Assembly: GCF_008271365.1 (NCBI RefSeq)
Contig: NZ_CP043430.1
Span: forward strand, 434,001-498,000
Direction of reading: 5' to 3'
Origin: Microbacterium sp. 1S1
GTDB lineage: Bacteria > Actinomycetota > Actinomycetes > Actinomycetales > Microbacteriaceae
DNA length: 64,000 nt
Shown: in pieces, positions 51,049-59,900 of the stretch
How positions within the stretch are numbered: the stretch's first letter is position 1
Layout: every line of letters begins with the position of its first letter
Translations under genes and position numbers: made by a program
Notes under the pieces: model-generated
Database searches by the model: none
Told to the model about the DNA's origin: nothing
The model's input: the letters and a program-made list of their open reading frames with translations, nothing else

Positions 51049-52961
51049 CCGTGCCGGAGACCCCGCTCACGCGTCCGCTGCGGACGATCCCGGCGTGGGC
51101 CGTGCTGCAGCGCCGGCTCTTCGCCGAGGTCGAGGAGGCCCGCCGCCTCTTCCGCGACCGCTACACCCTGCCGGACGGCCGCCTCCGCGGCGTCGCCGAG
51201 TTCATCGACCGGGACGGCGTCGACGACCTCTACGAGCCGTTCTTCAACTGGCCCGCGTTCTACCTGCTCGGCGGGTCTGACGAGGTGCTCGCCGACGCCA
51301 AGCGGCACTGGGAGGGCGTGACGGTCCAGCTCGCGGAGGCGGGCATGCTCACCGAGGAGTACGACAACGGCTACGACTGGTTCCATCAGGGCGAGTCGCT
51401 GCTGTTCCTCGCCGGCATCTGCGCCGCCGACCCGGGAGATGCCGCGTTCGCCGCACGAGCCGCCCGGTTCGCCGCACTCTTCACCGACCCCGCGAAGGGC
51501 AACTACGACGCCGCGCGCAACATGATCCGCTCCCCGCACAACGGCGCGCTCGGCGCCCGCGAGGGACTCGACGAGAAGATCGTGCCGTACACGGCCGATC
51601 GCGACGAGATGCGCCCCTACGGTCTGCCGCTGCACGGCCTGGACGGCATCGCGTCGTGGGACGACCTCGCCGACCCCGCGCACGCGCGGCGGATGGCGGA
51701 GGAAATGCAGCGGCGGGCGGCGGGCGACATCGCCGTGAACCTCGCCGCGACCTCCCTCGCCGCGAATCGCTGGCTCTACGACGGCGACGAGGAGGCGGCC
51801 GCGTGGGTCCGCCGGTACGTCGACGGCTGGCGGGCGCGGGCGGACGGGGGGCTGCTCCCCGACAACGTCGGCCCGGACGGCACGGTGGGCTCCCTCCACG
51901 ACGGTCGCTGGTGGGGCGGGCACTACGGCTGGGCCTGGCCGCACGGGCTGCACTCCGTCGGTATGAGCGCCCTGATCGGCGCCCTGAACCACGCGCTCGT
52001 CACGGGCGACGACGGCGCCCTCGACCTCGTGCGCACGATGCTCGACACCGTCCTCGCCGAGGCGCACACGGGCAGTGTCGCGGAGTCCACGTACAGCCTG
52101 CGCGGCGGATGGATGGCCCGGCTCGGCGCCGCCGCCACCGAGCCCGCCCTTCTCGTCCCCTATCGTCACGGCGCGGACGGCTGGTTCGACTACGGTCCGC
52201 TGCAGCTCGACCTGCCGCTGTGGCTGTGGTGGTGGTCGCGACGGGCATCCGACCGGGAGCGGCTGGAGAGGGTCATCGCGGGGCTTCCCGCCTCGACCGA
52301 CCTCGTCGCCCCGTTCCGCGACAAGGAGGAGGCGGGTCACGAAGCCGGCTGGTTCGCGTACCTGTCCGGCGACCTGCCCGACTACCCGGTGCGGGCGCTG
52401 GAGATGGCGCTCGGCCAGGTGGCTCGCCGCGCTGCGATGATGCTCGCCGATGACCGCGACCCCGACGCCGCGCACCTGCACTTCTGGCAGCGCGTGAACC
52501 CCGTGGTGACGGAGGTGCTGACCCAGCTCGTCGGCGGGGCGCCGCAGGTGCTCTACAACGGCGGACTCGGTTTCACGGCCCTGCGCTACGAAGACGTCGA
52601 CCGCGCGCGACCAGGACTCCCGGAGGATGTCGCCGCGCTCGTGCACCGGCTCGACGACCACGGCGTGGGCGTGCAACTCGTGAACACCTCCGCCGTCCAC
52701 ACGCGCACCGTGCGGCTGCGCGGCGGGCGCTTCGGCCTCGACCGGATCGTGCGGGTCACGGCGACCGGCGAGGAGCCCAGCTTCTGGCCCGGCGCCTCGG
52801 GCACGTACACCGCCCCGGACGCCCCGACCGTCACCACGACCATCGACGTGGACGACGACCTCGTGGTGACCCTGGCCCCGGCGCACACCGCCGACCTCGA
52901 CCTGACCATCGCGCGTGCGACCGGATCGCCGCGCCACCTGTTCCCTGAAGGAGACGCATGA
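51045..52961 (+). CDS. Unassigned Trp-rich helical protein, possible glycan enzyme
   Basis: 638 residues, no signal peptide, so cytoplasmic. Residues 1-500 are mostly alpha-helical with aromatic and acidic motifs (YDNGYDWFHQGES, HDGRWWGGHYGWAWPHG, FDYGPLQLDLPLWLWWW) of the kind lining an (alpha/alpha) toroid in glycan lyases and hydrolases; the last 130 residues look like a beta-domain (VQLVNTSAVHTRTVRLRGG). I do not recognise a characterised family. Overlap with the permease and RraA genes places it in the sugar pathway, acting on the imported sugar or oligosaccharide. Confidence 0.8.
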   Translation: MTVPETPLTRPLRTIPAWAVLQRRLFAEVEEARRLFRDRYTLPDGRLRGVAEFIDRDGVDDLYEPFFNWPAFYLLGGSDEVLADAKRHWEGVTVQLAEAGMLTEEYDNGYDWFHQGESLLFLAGICAADPGDAAFAARAARFAALFTDPAKGNYDAARNMIRSPHNGALGAREGLDEKIVPYTADRDEMRPYGLPLHGLDGIASWDDLADPAHARRMAEEMQRRAAGDIAVNLAATSLAANRWLYDGDEEAAAWVRRYVDGWRARADGGLLPDNVGPDGTVGSLHDGRWWGGHYGWAWPHGLHSVGMSALIGALNHALVTGDDGALDLVRTMLDTVLAEAHTGSVAESTYSLRGGWMARLGAAATEPALLVPYRHGADGWFDYGPLQLDLPLWLWWWSRRASDRERLERVIAGLPASTDLVAPFRDKEEAGHEAGWFAYLSGDLPDYPVRALEMALGQVARRAAMMLADDRDPDAAHLHFWQRVNPVVTEVLTQLVGGAPQVLYNGGLGFTALRYEDVDRARPGLPEDVAALVHRLDDHGVGVQLVNTSAVHTRTVRLRGGRFGLDRIVRVTATGEEPSFWPGASGTYTAPDAPTVTTTIDVDDDLVVTLAPAHTADLDLTIARATGSPRHLFPEGDA

Positions 52962-53740
52962 GCGCCGATCTGATCCGACCCGACTTCGCCCTGCCCGTGC
53001 GGGGTGGGGCCTACCAGCGGCCCTCGCGCGAGGTGGTCGACTCCTTCGATGCGATCTCCTCCGCCACGGCGTGCGCCAAGCTGCACGGACTCGGGATCCG
53101 CCGCAGCTACATCGACGGACCGGAGCCGCTGAGCCTCGGCCAGCGCGTCGTCGGCTCGGCACTGACCCTCCAGTTCATGCCGCAGCGCGAGGACATGGCC
53201 TCCGGCGACGGCCAGGAGTACGCCGAACGGCACACCGCCCTCTGGCACGTGCTCGAGGCCGTGCAGCCCGGGGACGTGCTCGTGATCCAGGCCTACGGCA
53301 GCCGCTTCTCCGGCTGCATCGGCGACATCCTGGCGCGCTACTTCGCACGCAAGGGGGGCGCCGGGATCGTGGTGGACGGCCGCATCCGCGACGCCGGCCG
53401 CATCCGCGAACTCGGCATCCCGGTGTGGTCGACGGGCACGACCCCGCACTACGCCTCGCAGTCCGAGCTCGTGCCGTGGGCGTACGACGTGCCGGTCGCG
53501 GTGGGCGGGGCGCTGTGCATGCCGGGCGACCTCGTGGTGGCCGACGACGACGGCCCCGTCGTGGTGCCGCAGGCCATGGCACCCCAGGTCGTGGAGGACG
53601 CGCGCGACCATGAGGAGTGGGAAGTGTTCAGCCGCCGCCGCCTCGACGAGGGCGCGCGCCTGAGCGACTACTACCCGTTGACCCCCGACAGCCGCGAGGA
53701 GTACGAGGCATGGCGTTCCGTCCAGAGCTCCGTCCGCTGA
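52958..53740 (+). CDS. RraA-like / 4-hydroxy-4-methyl-2-oxoglutarate aldolase homologue
   Basis: 260 residues with the RraA swivelling fold: VIQAYGSRFSGCIGDILARYFA, GGAGIVVDGRIRDAGRI with the R-D pair that binds metal-pyruvate in class II aldolases, and PVWSTGTTP. Relatives cleave 4-hydroxy-2-oxoacids to pyruvate. In this operon, after an aldose dehydrogenase and lactonase, a retro-aldol step on a 2-keto-3-deoxy sugar acid would be a fitting role. ATGA overlap with the gene before; its end overlaps the next gene by 31 bp. Confidence 0.85.
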   Translation: MSADLIRPDFALPVRGGAYQRPSREVVDSFDAISSATACAKLHGLGIRRSYIDGPEPLSLGQRVVGSALTLQFMPQREDMASGDGQEYAERHTALWHVLEAVQPGDVLVIQAYGSRFSGCIGDILARYFARKGGAGIVVDGRIRDAGRIRELGIPVWSTGTTPHYASQSELVPWAYDVPVAVGGALCMPGDLVVADDDGPVVVPQAMAPQVVEDARDHEEWEVFSRRRLDEGARLSDYYPLTPDSREEYEAWRSVQSSVR

Positions 53741-54675
53741 ACCCCGGCGTCACCGCGCGCGCCGATGCCGGACTCGGGTGCGCGCCGATCGGCAACCTCT
53801 TCACCCCCGTGCCCGACGCCGACGCGGTGTCCACCGTGCAGGCGGCGCTCGCGCGGGGTGTGCGGTTCTTCGACACGGCACCCCTGTACGGCTCCGGCGA
53901 GAGCGAGCGCAAACTCGGCCTCGCGCTCCGGGGCGTTCCCCGAGACGAGTACGTGATCGCGACGAAGGTCGGCCGGGTGCTCGTCGATGCAGACGGCCGC
54001 CCCGTCACGGGTGCCGCGAGCGGACACGACTCCGTCGCCGACCTCAGCAGGGACGGCGTGCGGAGGTCGCTCGATGGCAGCCTCGCCCGACTGGGCGTCG
54101 ATCGCGTGGACGTGCTGCACCTGCACGACCCCCTGGATGTAAAGGCGGCGTTCGCGTCGGCACTCCCCGCCCTGGTCGAGCTGCGCGACGAAGGGGTGGT
54201 GCGCGCGATCAGCGTCGGCCTCGGCCGGCTCGACCCGCTGGAGCGCTACGTCGCCGAGGCGCCGCTGGACGTGGTGATGGAGGCCGGACGACTCACGCTG
54301 CTCGACCGCACCGCCCTGGAACGACTCCTGCCGACCGCCACCGCCCGCGGTATCGGTGTGCTCGCGGCCGCGGTGTTCAACTCCGGCATCCTCGTCGACC
54401 CGGTCGGCTCCCCGTTCTTCGAGTACAAGCCCGCCCCCGCGGAACTCCAGGAGCGGGCGCGGCGCTTGCAGGCCGTCTGCGCCGCGTACGGCGTGCGCCT
54501 CGCGGACGCCGCGGTGCAGTTCCCACTGCGGCACGGCGCGGACGCCGTAGTCGTCGGGGCGCGGACGCCCGCCGAGGTGGACGCGTTCGTCGACGGCCTC
54601 GATGCCGCGCTCCCTGATGCCCTGTGGGACGCCCTCGACGCGGAGGCCGACGTGTTCGTGCGGCGCGGCGACTGA
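53710..54675 (+). CDS. Aldo/keto reductase, L-fucose/aldose dehydrogenase type
   Basis: 321 residues. AKR barrel with catalytic set in FFDTAPLYGSGESERKLG (Asp, Tyr), IATKVGR (Lys) and LHLHDP (His). The sequence resembles D-threo-aldose (L-fucose) 1-dehydrogenases, which oxidise sugars to lactones with NAD(P)+. Start at the ATG at 53710 inside the end of the RraA-type gene. It is followed by a lactonase-like gene, the next step in a non-phosphorylative sugar route. Confidence 0.88.
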   Translation: MAFRPELRPLNPGVTARADAGLGCAPIGNLFTPVPDADAVSTVQAALARGVRFFDTAPLYGSGESERKLGLALRGVPRDEYVIATKVGRVLVDADGRPVTGAASGHDSVADLSRDGVRRSLDGSLARLGVDRVDVLHLHDPLDVKAAFASALPALVELRDEGVVRAISVGLGRLDPLERYVAEAPLDVVMEAGRLTLLDRTALERLLPTATARGIGVLAAAVFNSGILVDPVGSPFFEYKPAPAELQERARRLQAVCAAYGVRLADAAVQFPLRHGADAVVVGARTPAEVDAFVDGLDAALPDALWDALDAEADVFVRRGD

Positions 54676-54676
54676 C

Positions 54677-55486
54677 GTGCGGATCGTCGACGCCCATGTG
54701 CACGTCTGGGACGCGGACGCCGTGCCGATCCCCTGGTTCCGCGACGACCTCGGTCTCCCCCGGCATGCCGCGGCCGCCCGCCTCGGACGGGAGCTGACGG
54801 ACAGCGGAGTCTCCTCCGCCATCGCCGTGCAGGCCGCGGACTCGATCGCGGAGGCGGAGTGGCTGACCGCGACGGCGGCCCACGACCCCTTCCTCCGGCG
54901 CGTGGTGCTGCAGTACACCCCCGCGCCGGGACGAGCCGCCGGCGCCACCTCGGTCGCGTTCTCCCCCGCTGTGGTCGGCATCCGCGCCGCGGTGCCACAG
55001 TTCGCCGCGGATCTCTCCGATGTGCCCGGCCTCGACGCCCTCGCCGACCACCTCAGCGCGACCGCCCGCACCCTCGAACTTCTCATCCGGCCGGACCAGC
55101 TTCCCGCCGCGGCCGCCCTCTCCCGACGGCACCCTGACACCCCGGTCGTCGTCTGCCACCTCGGCCTCGGCGCCCGGACGGCCGATGCCGCGTGGCTCTC
55201 GGCTCTCGGCGAGGCCGCGTCAGCCCCCGGGGTGTCGGCGAAGGTGTCCGGGCTCGACCTCGCGGCCCGTGGTGCGGAGGAGTCGCGGACACTGCTGCGC
55301 TCCGCGTTCGCCCTCTTCGGCGCGGACCGGCTGTTGTTCGGGAGCGACTGGCCGATGTCGACCCGGACCTCGGCCTACGCGGAGGTGCTCGCCGCGACCA
55401 AGGCCGCGCTCCCCCGCCTCTCCCCGTCCGAGGCTCGAGCCTTCTGGGCCGGCACCGCCGACCGCCTCTACCCCTTCACCGCGTAG
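54677..55486 (+). CDS. Amidohydrolase-family sugar lactonase
   Basis: 269 residues from the GTG at 54677, one base after the preceding stop. Amidohydrolase_2 barrel: VRIVDAHVHVWD with the metal-site H-x-H, VVCHLGLGA and the late LFGSDWPMST Asp. It groups by motif with L-fucono- and L-rhamnono-1,5-lactonase-like proteins, which hydrolyse the lactone made by an aldose dehydrogenase. Last gene of the plus-strand operon. A dicarboxylate-lactone substrate is possible. Confidence 0.87.
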   Translation: MRIVDAHVHVWDADAVPIPWFRDDLGLPRHAAAARLGRELTDSGVSSAIAVQAADSIAEAEWLTATAAHDPFLRRVVLQYTPAPGRAAGATSVAFSPAVVGIRAAVPQFAADLSDVPGLDALADHLSATARTLELLIRPDQLPAAAALSRRHPDTPVVVCHLGLGARTADAAWLSALGEAASAPGVSAKVSGLDLAARGAEESRTLLRSAFALFGADRLLFGSDWPMSTRTSAYAEVLAATKAALPRLSPSEARAFWAGTADRLYPFTA

Positions 55487-55490
55487 CGCG

Positions 55491-55659
55491 CCCCCGCCGC
55501 AGATTCACCCCGCGTCGCAGAAACCCCGGCGATCCGTGCGACCTCGGTGCGGATCGACGACCCCGCGCGGAAACACCCCACCCCGGGACACTTCCACACC
55601 CCCGCCGCAGATTCACCCCGCGTCGCAGAAACCCCGGCGATCCGTGCGACCTCGGTGCG
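55491..55659. repeat. Two identical 61-bp direct repeats
   Basis: 61 bp at 55491-55551 are repeated exactly at 55599-55659, offset 108 bp. Each copy contains GTCGCA...TGCGAC, a 6-bp stem with a 17-nt loop, so the pair may end transcription between the converging lactonase and GntR genes. Similarity extends a little further into CGACCCCGCGCGG and CGACCTCGCGCGG. No gene in the 199-bp gap. Confidence 0.85.
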
Positions 55660-55685
55660 AGACTGCGACCTCGCGCGGGAGAGGC

Positions 55686-56336
55686 TCAGTCGAGGAGGGT
55701 GCCGGCGGCGTGCGCACGGAACAGGGAGGACGCAGCCTCTTCGTCACCGGCATCCAGCGTGTCGAGCAGCCCCTTGTGCCAGTCCGCGACCTCGTGCCAA
55801 TCCCCCGTGAAGGTGGGGTCACCGAGCACGTGCATGACGCGCAGGCTCGGCTCCAGGAGGTCCCACATGCGGGGGAGGTACACGTTGCCGCTGGCCTCGA
55901 TCACAGCACGGTGGAAGGTGAAGTCGAGCTCGCGGAATCGCGCGAGGTCCTCCGCCTCCGCGGCCTCGTGCATCTGCGCGATGAGGCCGACGAGCTCGGC
56001 CCGACGGGCGGGGTCCAGCGCCCCGCAGGCCAGCCGTCCCGCCAACCCCTCCAGCTCGACGCGCGCGACCTTGGCCTGCGCCGCCTCCTCCGCGGAGTAG
56101 CTCGCGACGAAGTTGCCCTGGTGGCGTACGTGCGACACGAGCCCCTCGTGCGCGAGCCGCTTGAGGGCATCGCGGACGGGTGCTTGGCTCACCTGCAGCT
56201 GGCGGGCGAGCTGCGACTCCACGAGCTGCTCGCCGGGGGCCAGCGTCGAGTCCTTGATCATCGCCTTGATGAGCGCATAGATCTGATCCGACAGCAGTCC
56301 GCGCTGCAGTCCGGCCGTGCCGAGAGCATCCGTCAT
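55686..56336 (-). CDS. GntR-family regulator (FCD type) of the glycan locus
   Basis: 216 residues. HTH with LARQLQVSQAPVRDALKRLA, then FCD domain with DFTFHRAVIEAS and WHEVADWHKGLLDTLDAG supplying metal-binding residues. The start at 56336 is 7 nt after TAGACT on the minus strand (leaderless type); another ATG at 56342 is possible. It lies last in the minus-strand group after the SGNH gene, and directly upstream is a strong dyad. Probably represses all three units of the locus until the sugar-acid inducer appears. Confidence 0.9.
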   Translation of the reverse strand: MTDALGTAGLQRGLLSDQIYALIKAMIKDSTLAPGEQLVESQLARQLQVSQAPVRDALKRLAHEGLVSHVRHQGNFVASYSAEEAAQAKVARVELEGLAGRLACGALDPARRAELVGLIAQMHEAAEAEDLARFRELDFTFHRAVIEASGNVYLPRMWDLLEPSLRVMHVLGDPTFTGDWHEVADWHKGLLDTLDAGDEEAASSLFRAHAAGTLLD

Positions 56337-56350
56337 GACCATCAGTCTAC

Positions 56351-56377
56351 GTCCATTATCGACTATCGCTAATGGAC
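56351..56377. promoter_or_regulatory. GntR autoregulatory dyad
   Basis: Perfect 8-bp arms GTCCATTA (56351-56358) and TAATGGAC (56370-56377) enclose TCGACTATCGC. It lies 9-15 nt upstream of the GntR start, at the end of the SGNH gene, and shares ATTATCGA with the sites at 47.79 and 61.10 kb. Confidence 0.7.
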
Positions 56378-56961
56378 GCGGCCGCGCGCCAGGCATCCGC
56401 GATGAGGGCGGATCCGCGGGGCGTCGGGTGCACCCCGTCCGGTGCGAGCTCGACGACCGGATGCTCCTCTGCCGCCGCCGTGAACACCGCGTGCAGCGGC
56501 ACGAAGGCCGCCCCGTGCTCCGCGGCGAGAGCACGCACCGCGGCCCGCTTCCCGTCGAGGTCGTCGAGCCACTCCCGCTGCTCCTCCGTCACGGGGAGGA
56601 AGTAGGGCTCCATGAGGATCAGCCGCGGGGCGTGCGCCGCGACCGCCCGCCCGAGGAGGTCGCCGAGCGTCGCGGCGAACTCCTCGGGCGAGGTCGGGTC
56701 GTCGCTGTCGAAGCGCCGCCACATGTCGTTCACGCCGACGTACACGGTCAGCAGCTCCGGCACCGTCGGCATCAGTTCCCCGTCCCAGCGGGCGGCGAGG
56801 TCTCGGGCGCGGTCCCCGGCGATCCCGAGGTTGCGGACCGTGGCCCCCGCCGCCTGCAGCTCCGGCGCGAGGAGCGAGACGTAGCCGTCGCCGAAGGACT
56901 CGGGGTCGGAACGATCGCGCCCCGCGTCGGTGATCGAGTCGCCGATGAAGGTCACCCGCAT
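56356..56961 (-). CDS. SGNH/GDSL hydrolase
   Basis: 201 residues. All four SGNH blocks are visible: FIGDSITD (Ser near residue 8), NLGIAGD (Gly), VYVGVNDMW (Asn) and APDGVHPT (Asp-His pair). Family members remove acetyl or other ester groups from carbohydrates and lipids. No signal peptide, so likely cytoplasmic deacetylation of imported sugar. Overlaps the end of the beta-helix gene by 10 bp, so co-translated with a secreted glycan enzyme. Confidence 0.9.
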   Translation of the reverse strand: MRVTFIGDSITDAGRDRSDPESFGDGYVSLLAPELQAAGATVRNLGIAGDRARDLAARWDGELMPTVPELLTVYVGVNDMWRRFDSDDPTSPEEFAATLGDLLGRAVAAHAPRLILMEPYFLPVTEEQREWLDDLDGKRAAVRALAAEHGAAFVPLHAVFTAAAEEHPVVELAPDGVHPTPRGSALIADAWRAAASISDSR

Positions 56962-59900
56962 CGTGGCACATCCTGTTCGTCGTCCTTCAGCTTGGGCCGC
57001 ACCGAGATCGGGAGCTCGACGCTCGCGCCAGCGTACGTCACGGTGAGCGTGTGGTGCGGGCGCACCTTGCTGCTGTCGAAGCCGCTGACCATGTCGGCCG
57101 TCACCTGCTGCGTGGTGCGGGAACCGTCACTCCAGTCCACGCCCAGCAGCATGCCGGTCACATCGAGCTCCTCGCCGCGCACGTAGCGGGTCTTCGGGTC
57201 CGCCTCGGGCGCCCAGCAGATGCCGGTCACCGTCGCGGGCGGCGCGGTCGGGCGCACGGCCAGGGTGTTCGTCTTTCCGTAGTGGTAGACGTTGAAGAAG
57301 CCGTCGGCATCGATGCGGAGGTTCTGCCGTGCGTCGACCATGTTCCACACGGTCACGTCGTCCACGCGGAGCACGATCCGGGTGCCGCCGTCCTCGGCGA
57401 TGGCGCCGAACTCGATACGGTGCGTGGAGTTCGGCTCGATGACGGTGTTGGGGATGCTGTCGAGCATGGTCTGACCCGGGGTCCAGCTCTGGAACTCGAT
57501 CACGTCCTCCTTGATCACCGCGAGGTAGCCCGTGTTGGAGTTCTGCCAGGCGGGCAGCCCGGTCTGGTCCGAGCGCGCCTGGAAGCCGTACCAGCCGCCG
57601 TCGAAGGCTCCGAACTCCGCGTCGAACTGCAGCAACGTGTCGCCGAAGCGCTCGGTCTCGTAGCCGTGCACGCCCTGACCGCTGATCACGACGCCCGTGT
57701 CGTCCACCGCGATGTGGTCGGACTGACTCCAGTTCGCCCCGTCCGTGAGCTGCCGGTCGAGGCGAGTGGTGGGGTACTCGGCGTCGTCCACGGTCACGGT
57801 GACCGTGTCGCTGAGGCTCGGATCGGCGACCGAGGTCGCGGTGATCGTCGCGGTCCCCGCCGCCACCCCCGCGATCCGGCCCCCGGAGACCGTCGCGACC
57901 TCCGGGGCGTCGGTCGTCCAGGTAACGCGGCCATCGCTGGCGTCCTCCGGGGCGACCTCGGCCACGACGGACCGCCGCTCCCCCACGGTGAGCCCGACGG
58001 CGTCAGCGTCCAGGCTCACGCCCGTGACCGGCACGCCGGAGAGCGAGAACCCGATGTCGTCGAAGTCGAGCGAGGCGTAGTTCTCCACGTAGAACCCGAC
58101 CCGACCGGCCTTGCCGGGGCCGGGGTCGGCGCCTTCCAGCGCGATCGCCCCGTTGACGGAGATCCGGACCTGTCCGTCCTGCACGGCGATCCTGACATGC
58201 GAGGTCGCGCCAGGGGTCAGCCCCTGCGCCGCGGGCACGACCTTCTCGGCGACGACCTTCCAGGTGTCGTCGAAGATCGTCCAGGTCGGGCCGGCCGCGG
58301 CCTGCCGGAAGCGGATGTAGCCGCCGCCCTTGCCGTTGCGGTCGTAGACGATGAGCCCCGCGTTGGCGGGGGTCGTGGCCGGGGCCGTGACGTCGAAGTC
58401 GAGCACGAACTCGGTGAAGTCCCGCGGCAGGATGCTGTTGGCGCCCTTGAGGATGCGGTACACCTTGTCGCCCGACGCATCCACCTGGATGCTGCGGTTC
58501 GGGTCGGTCGGCCAGCCGTTCGCCCCCGACTCGAAGTCGGTGAAGTGCAGCACGCCGTCGCCCTCCTCGACGATCACCTCGATGGTCGCGGTCTTGGTGG
58601 CGTCGGCCTTCGCGGTCGCCGTGACCGTGGTCGTGCCGGGGCCCATGCCGAGCACCACGCCCTTGTCGTTCACGGTGGCGACCGCGGCGTCGGCCGAGGC
58701 GTAGGTCACCGCGGCGTCGTCGGCGTTCCAGGGCAGCGGCACGGCGCGCACCCGCACCTCGTCCCCCGCATCGATCGTGAGCGTGTCGCTGTCGAACGCG
58801 ATGTCCTCGAGCGGGACGGTCTGCGGCTGCTGCGTCTGCCCGATCGCGCCGTCGACGCCGATCTCGCCGAAAGCGATGGACTCGAAGCCCGGGATCTGGT
58901 CGAACACGGCCGCATCGGCCTTCAGCGTGTAGTCGCCGTTCGCGGCGTCCACGAAGCCGGGGTCGGCGTCGGCCACCCAGTTGTCCTCGTAGTTCAGGAG
59001 GTTCTTGCCGTCCTTCGCGCCGTGTTCGTTGACGCCGGCCATCCGGGCCCGGTTCGGGTTCCACACGACGTTCTGCGCGAACGTGCTGTGGTTCGGGAAG
59101 TAGTGGTCGTCTTCGAAGAAGTGCGCGAGCTCGGGGTACTTCGTCAGGTACGGCGTGCCGACGAAGTCGTTGTTGTCGGCGAACACCTTCTCCCAGGCCG
59201 GCATGTAGTCGCGGTCGACGACGTTGCCCTCCTGATCGCCCATCCACTGCTCGTAGTTGTCGTACGGGGCGTAGGCGTCGACGAAGACGTTGTTGCGCGC
59301 CTCGATGTAGTCGGCCGAGCCGCTCTTGATCGCCCCGTTGCCCATGTTCACGAACACGTTCTTCTCGATCGTGAGGTCCCACGTGAAGTTGTCGGCGTAG
59401 ATGCCCTCGACGCCCGCCATGCCGACGCCGATGTCGTGGAAGTAGTTCTCCCGGAACACGTGACCGCGCTGCTGCGGGGTCTTCCCGGAGTTCATGTAGA
59501 TCGCACCGAGATCGTGGAACTGCTTGCAGACGTCGTACACCTCGTTGCGTTCGAACAGGTGGTCGTTGCCGTGCACGATGATCCCGGGGTGGGGAGCGTC
59601 GTGGATCTCGTTGTCCCTGGCGATGTTGCCGACTCCGTCGAACATCACCCCAGGGTTGTAGGCCTTGTGGTAGTACGCGAAGTCGGCGATCTCGGAGTTC
59701 TCGACCCGGTTGCGGCCGGGCTCGAGGGTCGTCTTGTCGCCGCCCTGGAGCACCACGCCGACGCCGCCGACGTGCGTGAGCCGGCTGTCGGTCACGGCGT
59801 GATCGCGCCCGCCGCGGTTCACGGGGATGCCGTCGTACGTGTAGCGCCCCGGCGAGTTGATGAGCACGCCGCCGTCGGTGAAGTTGCGGATGTCGCTGTG

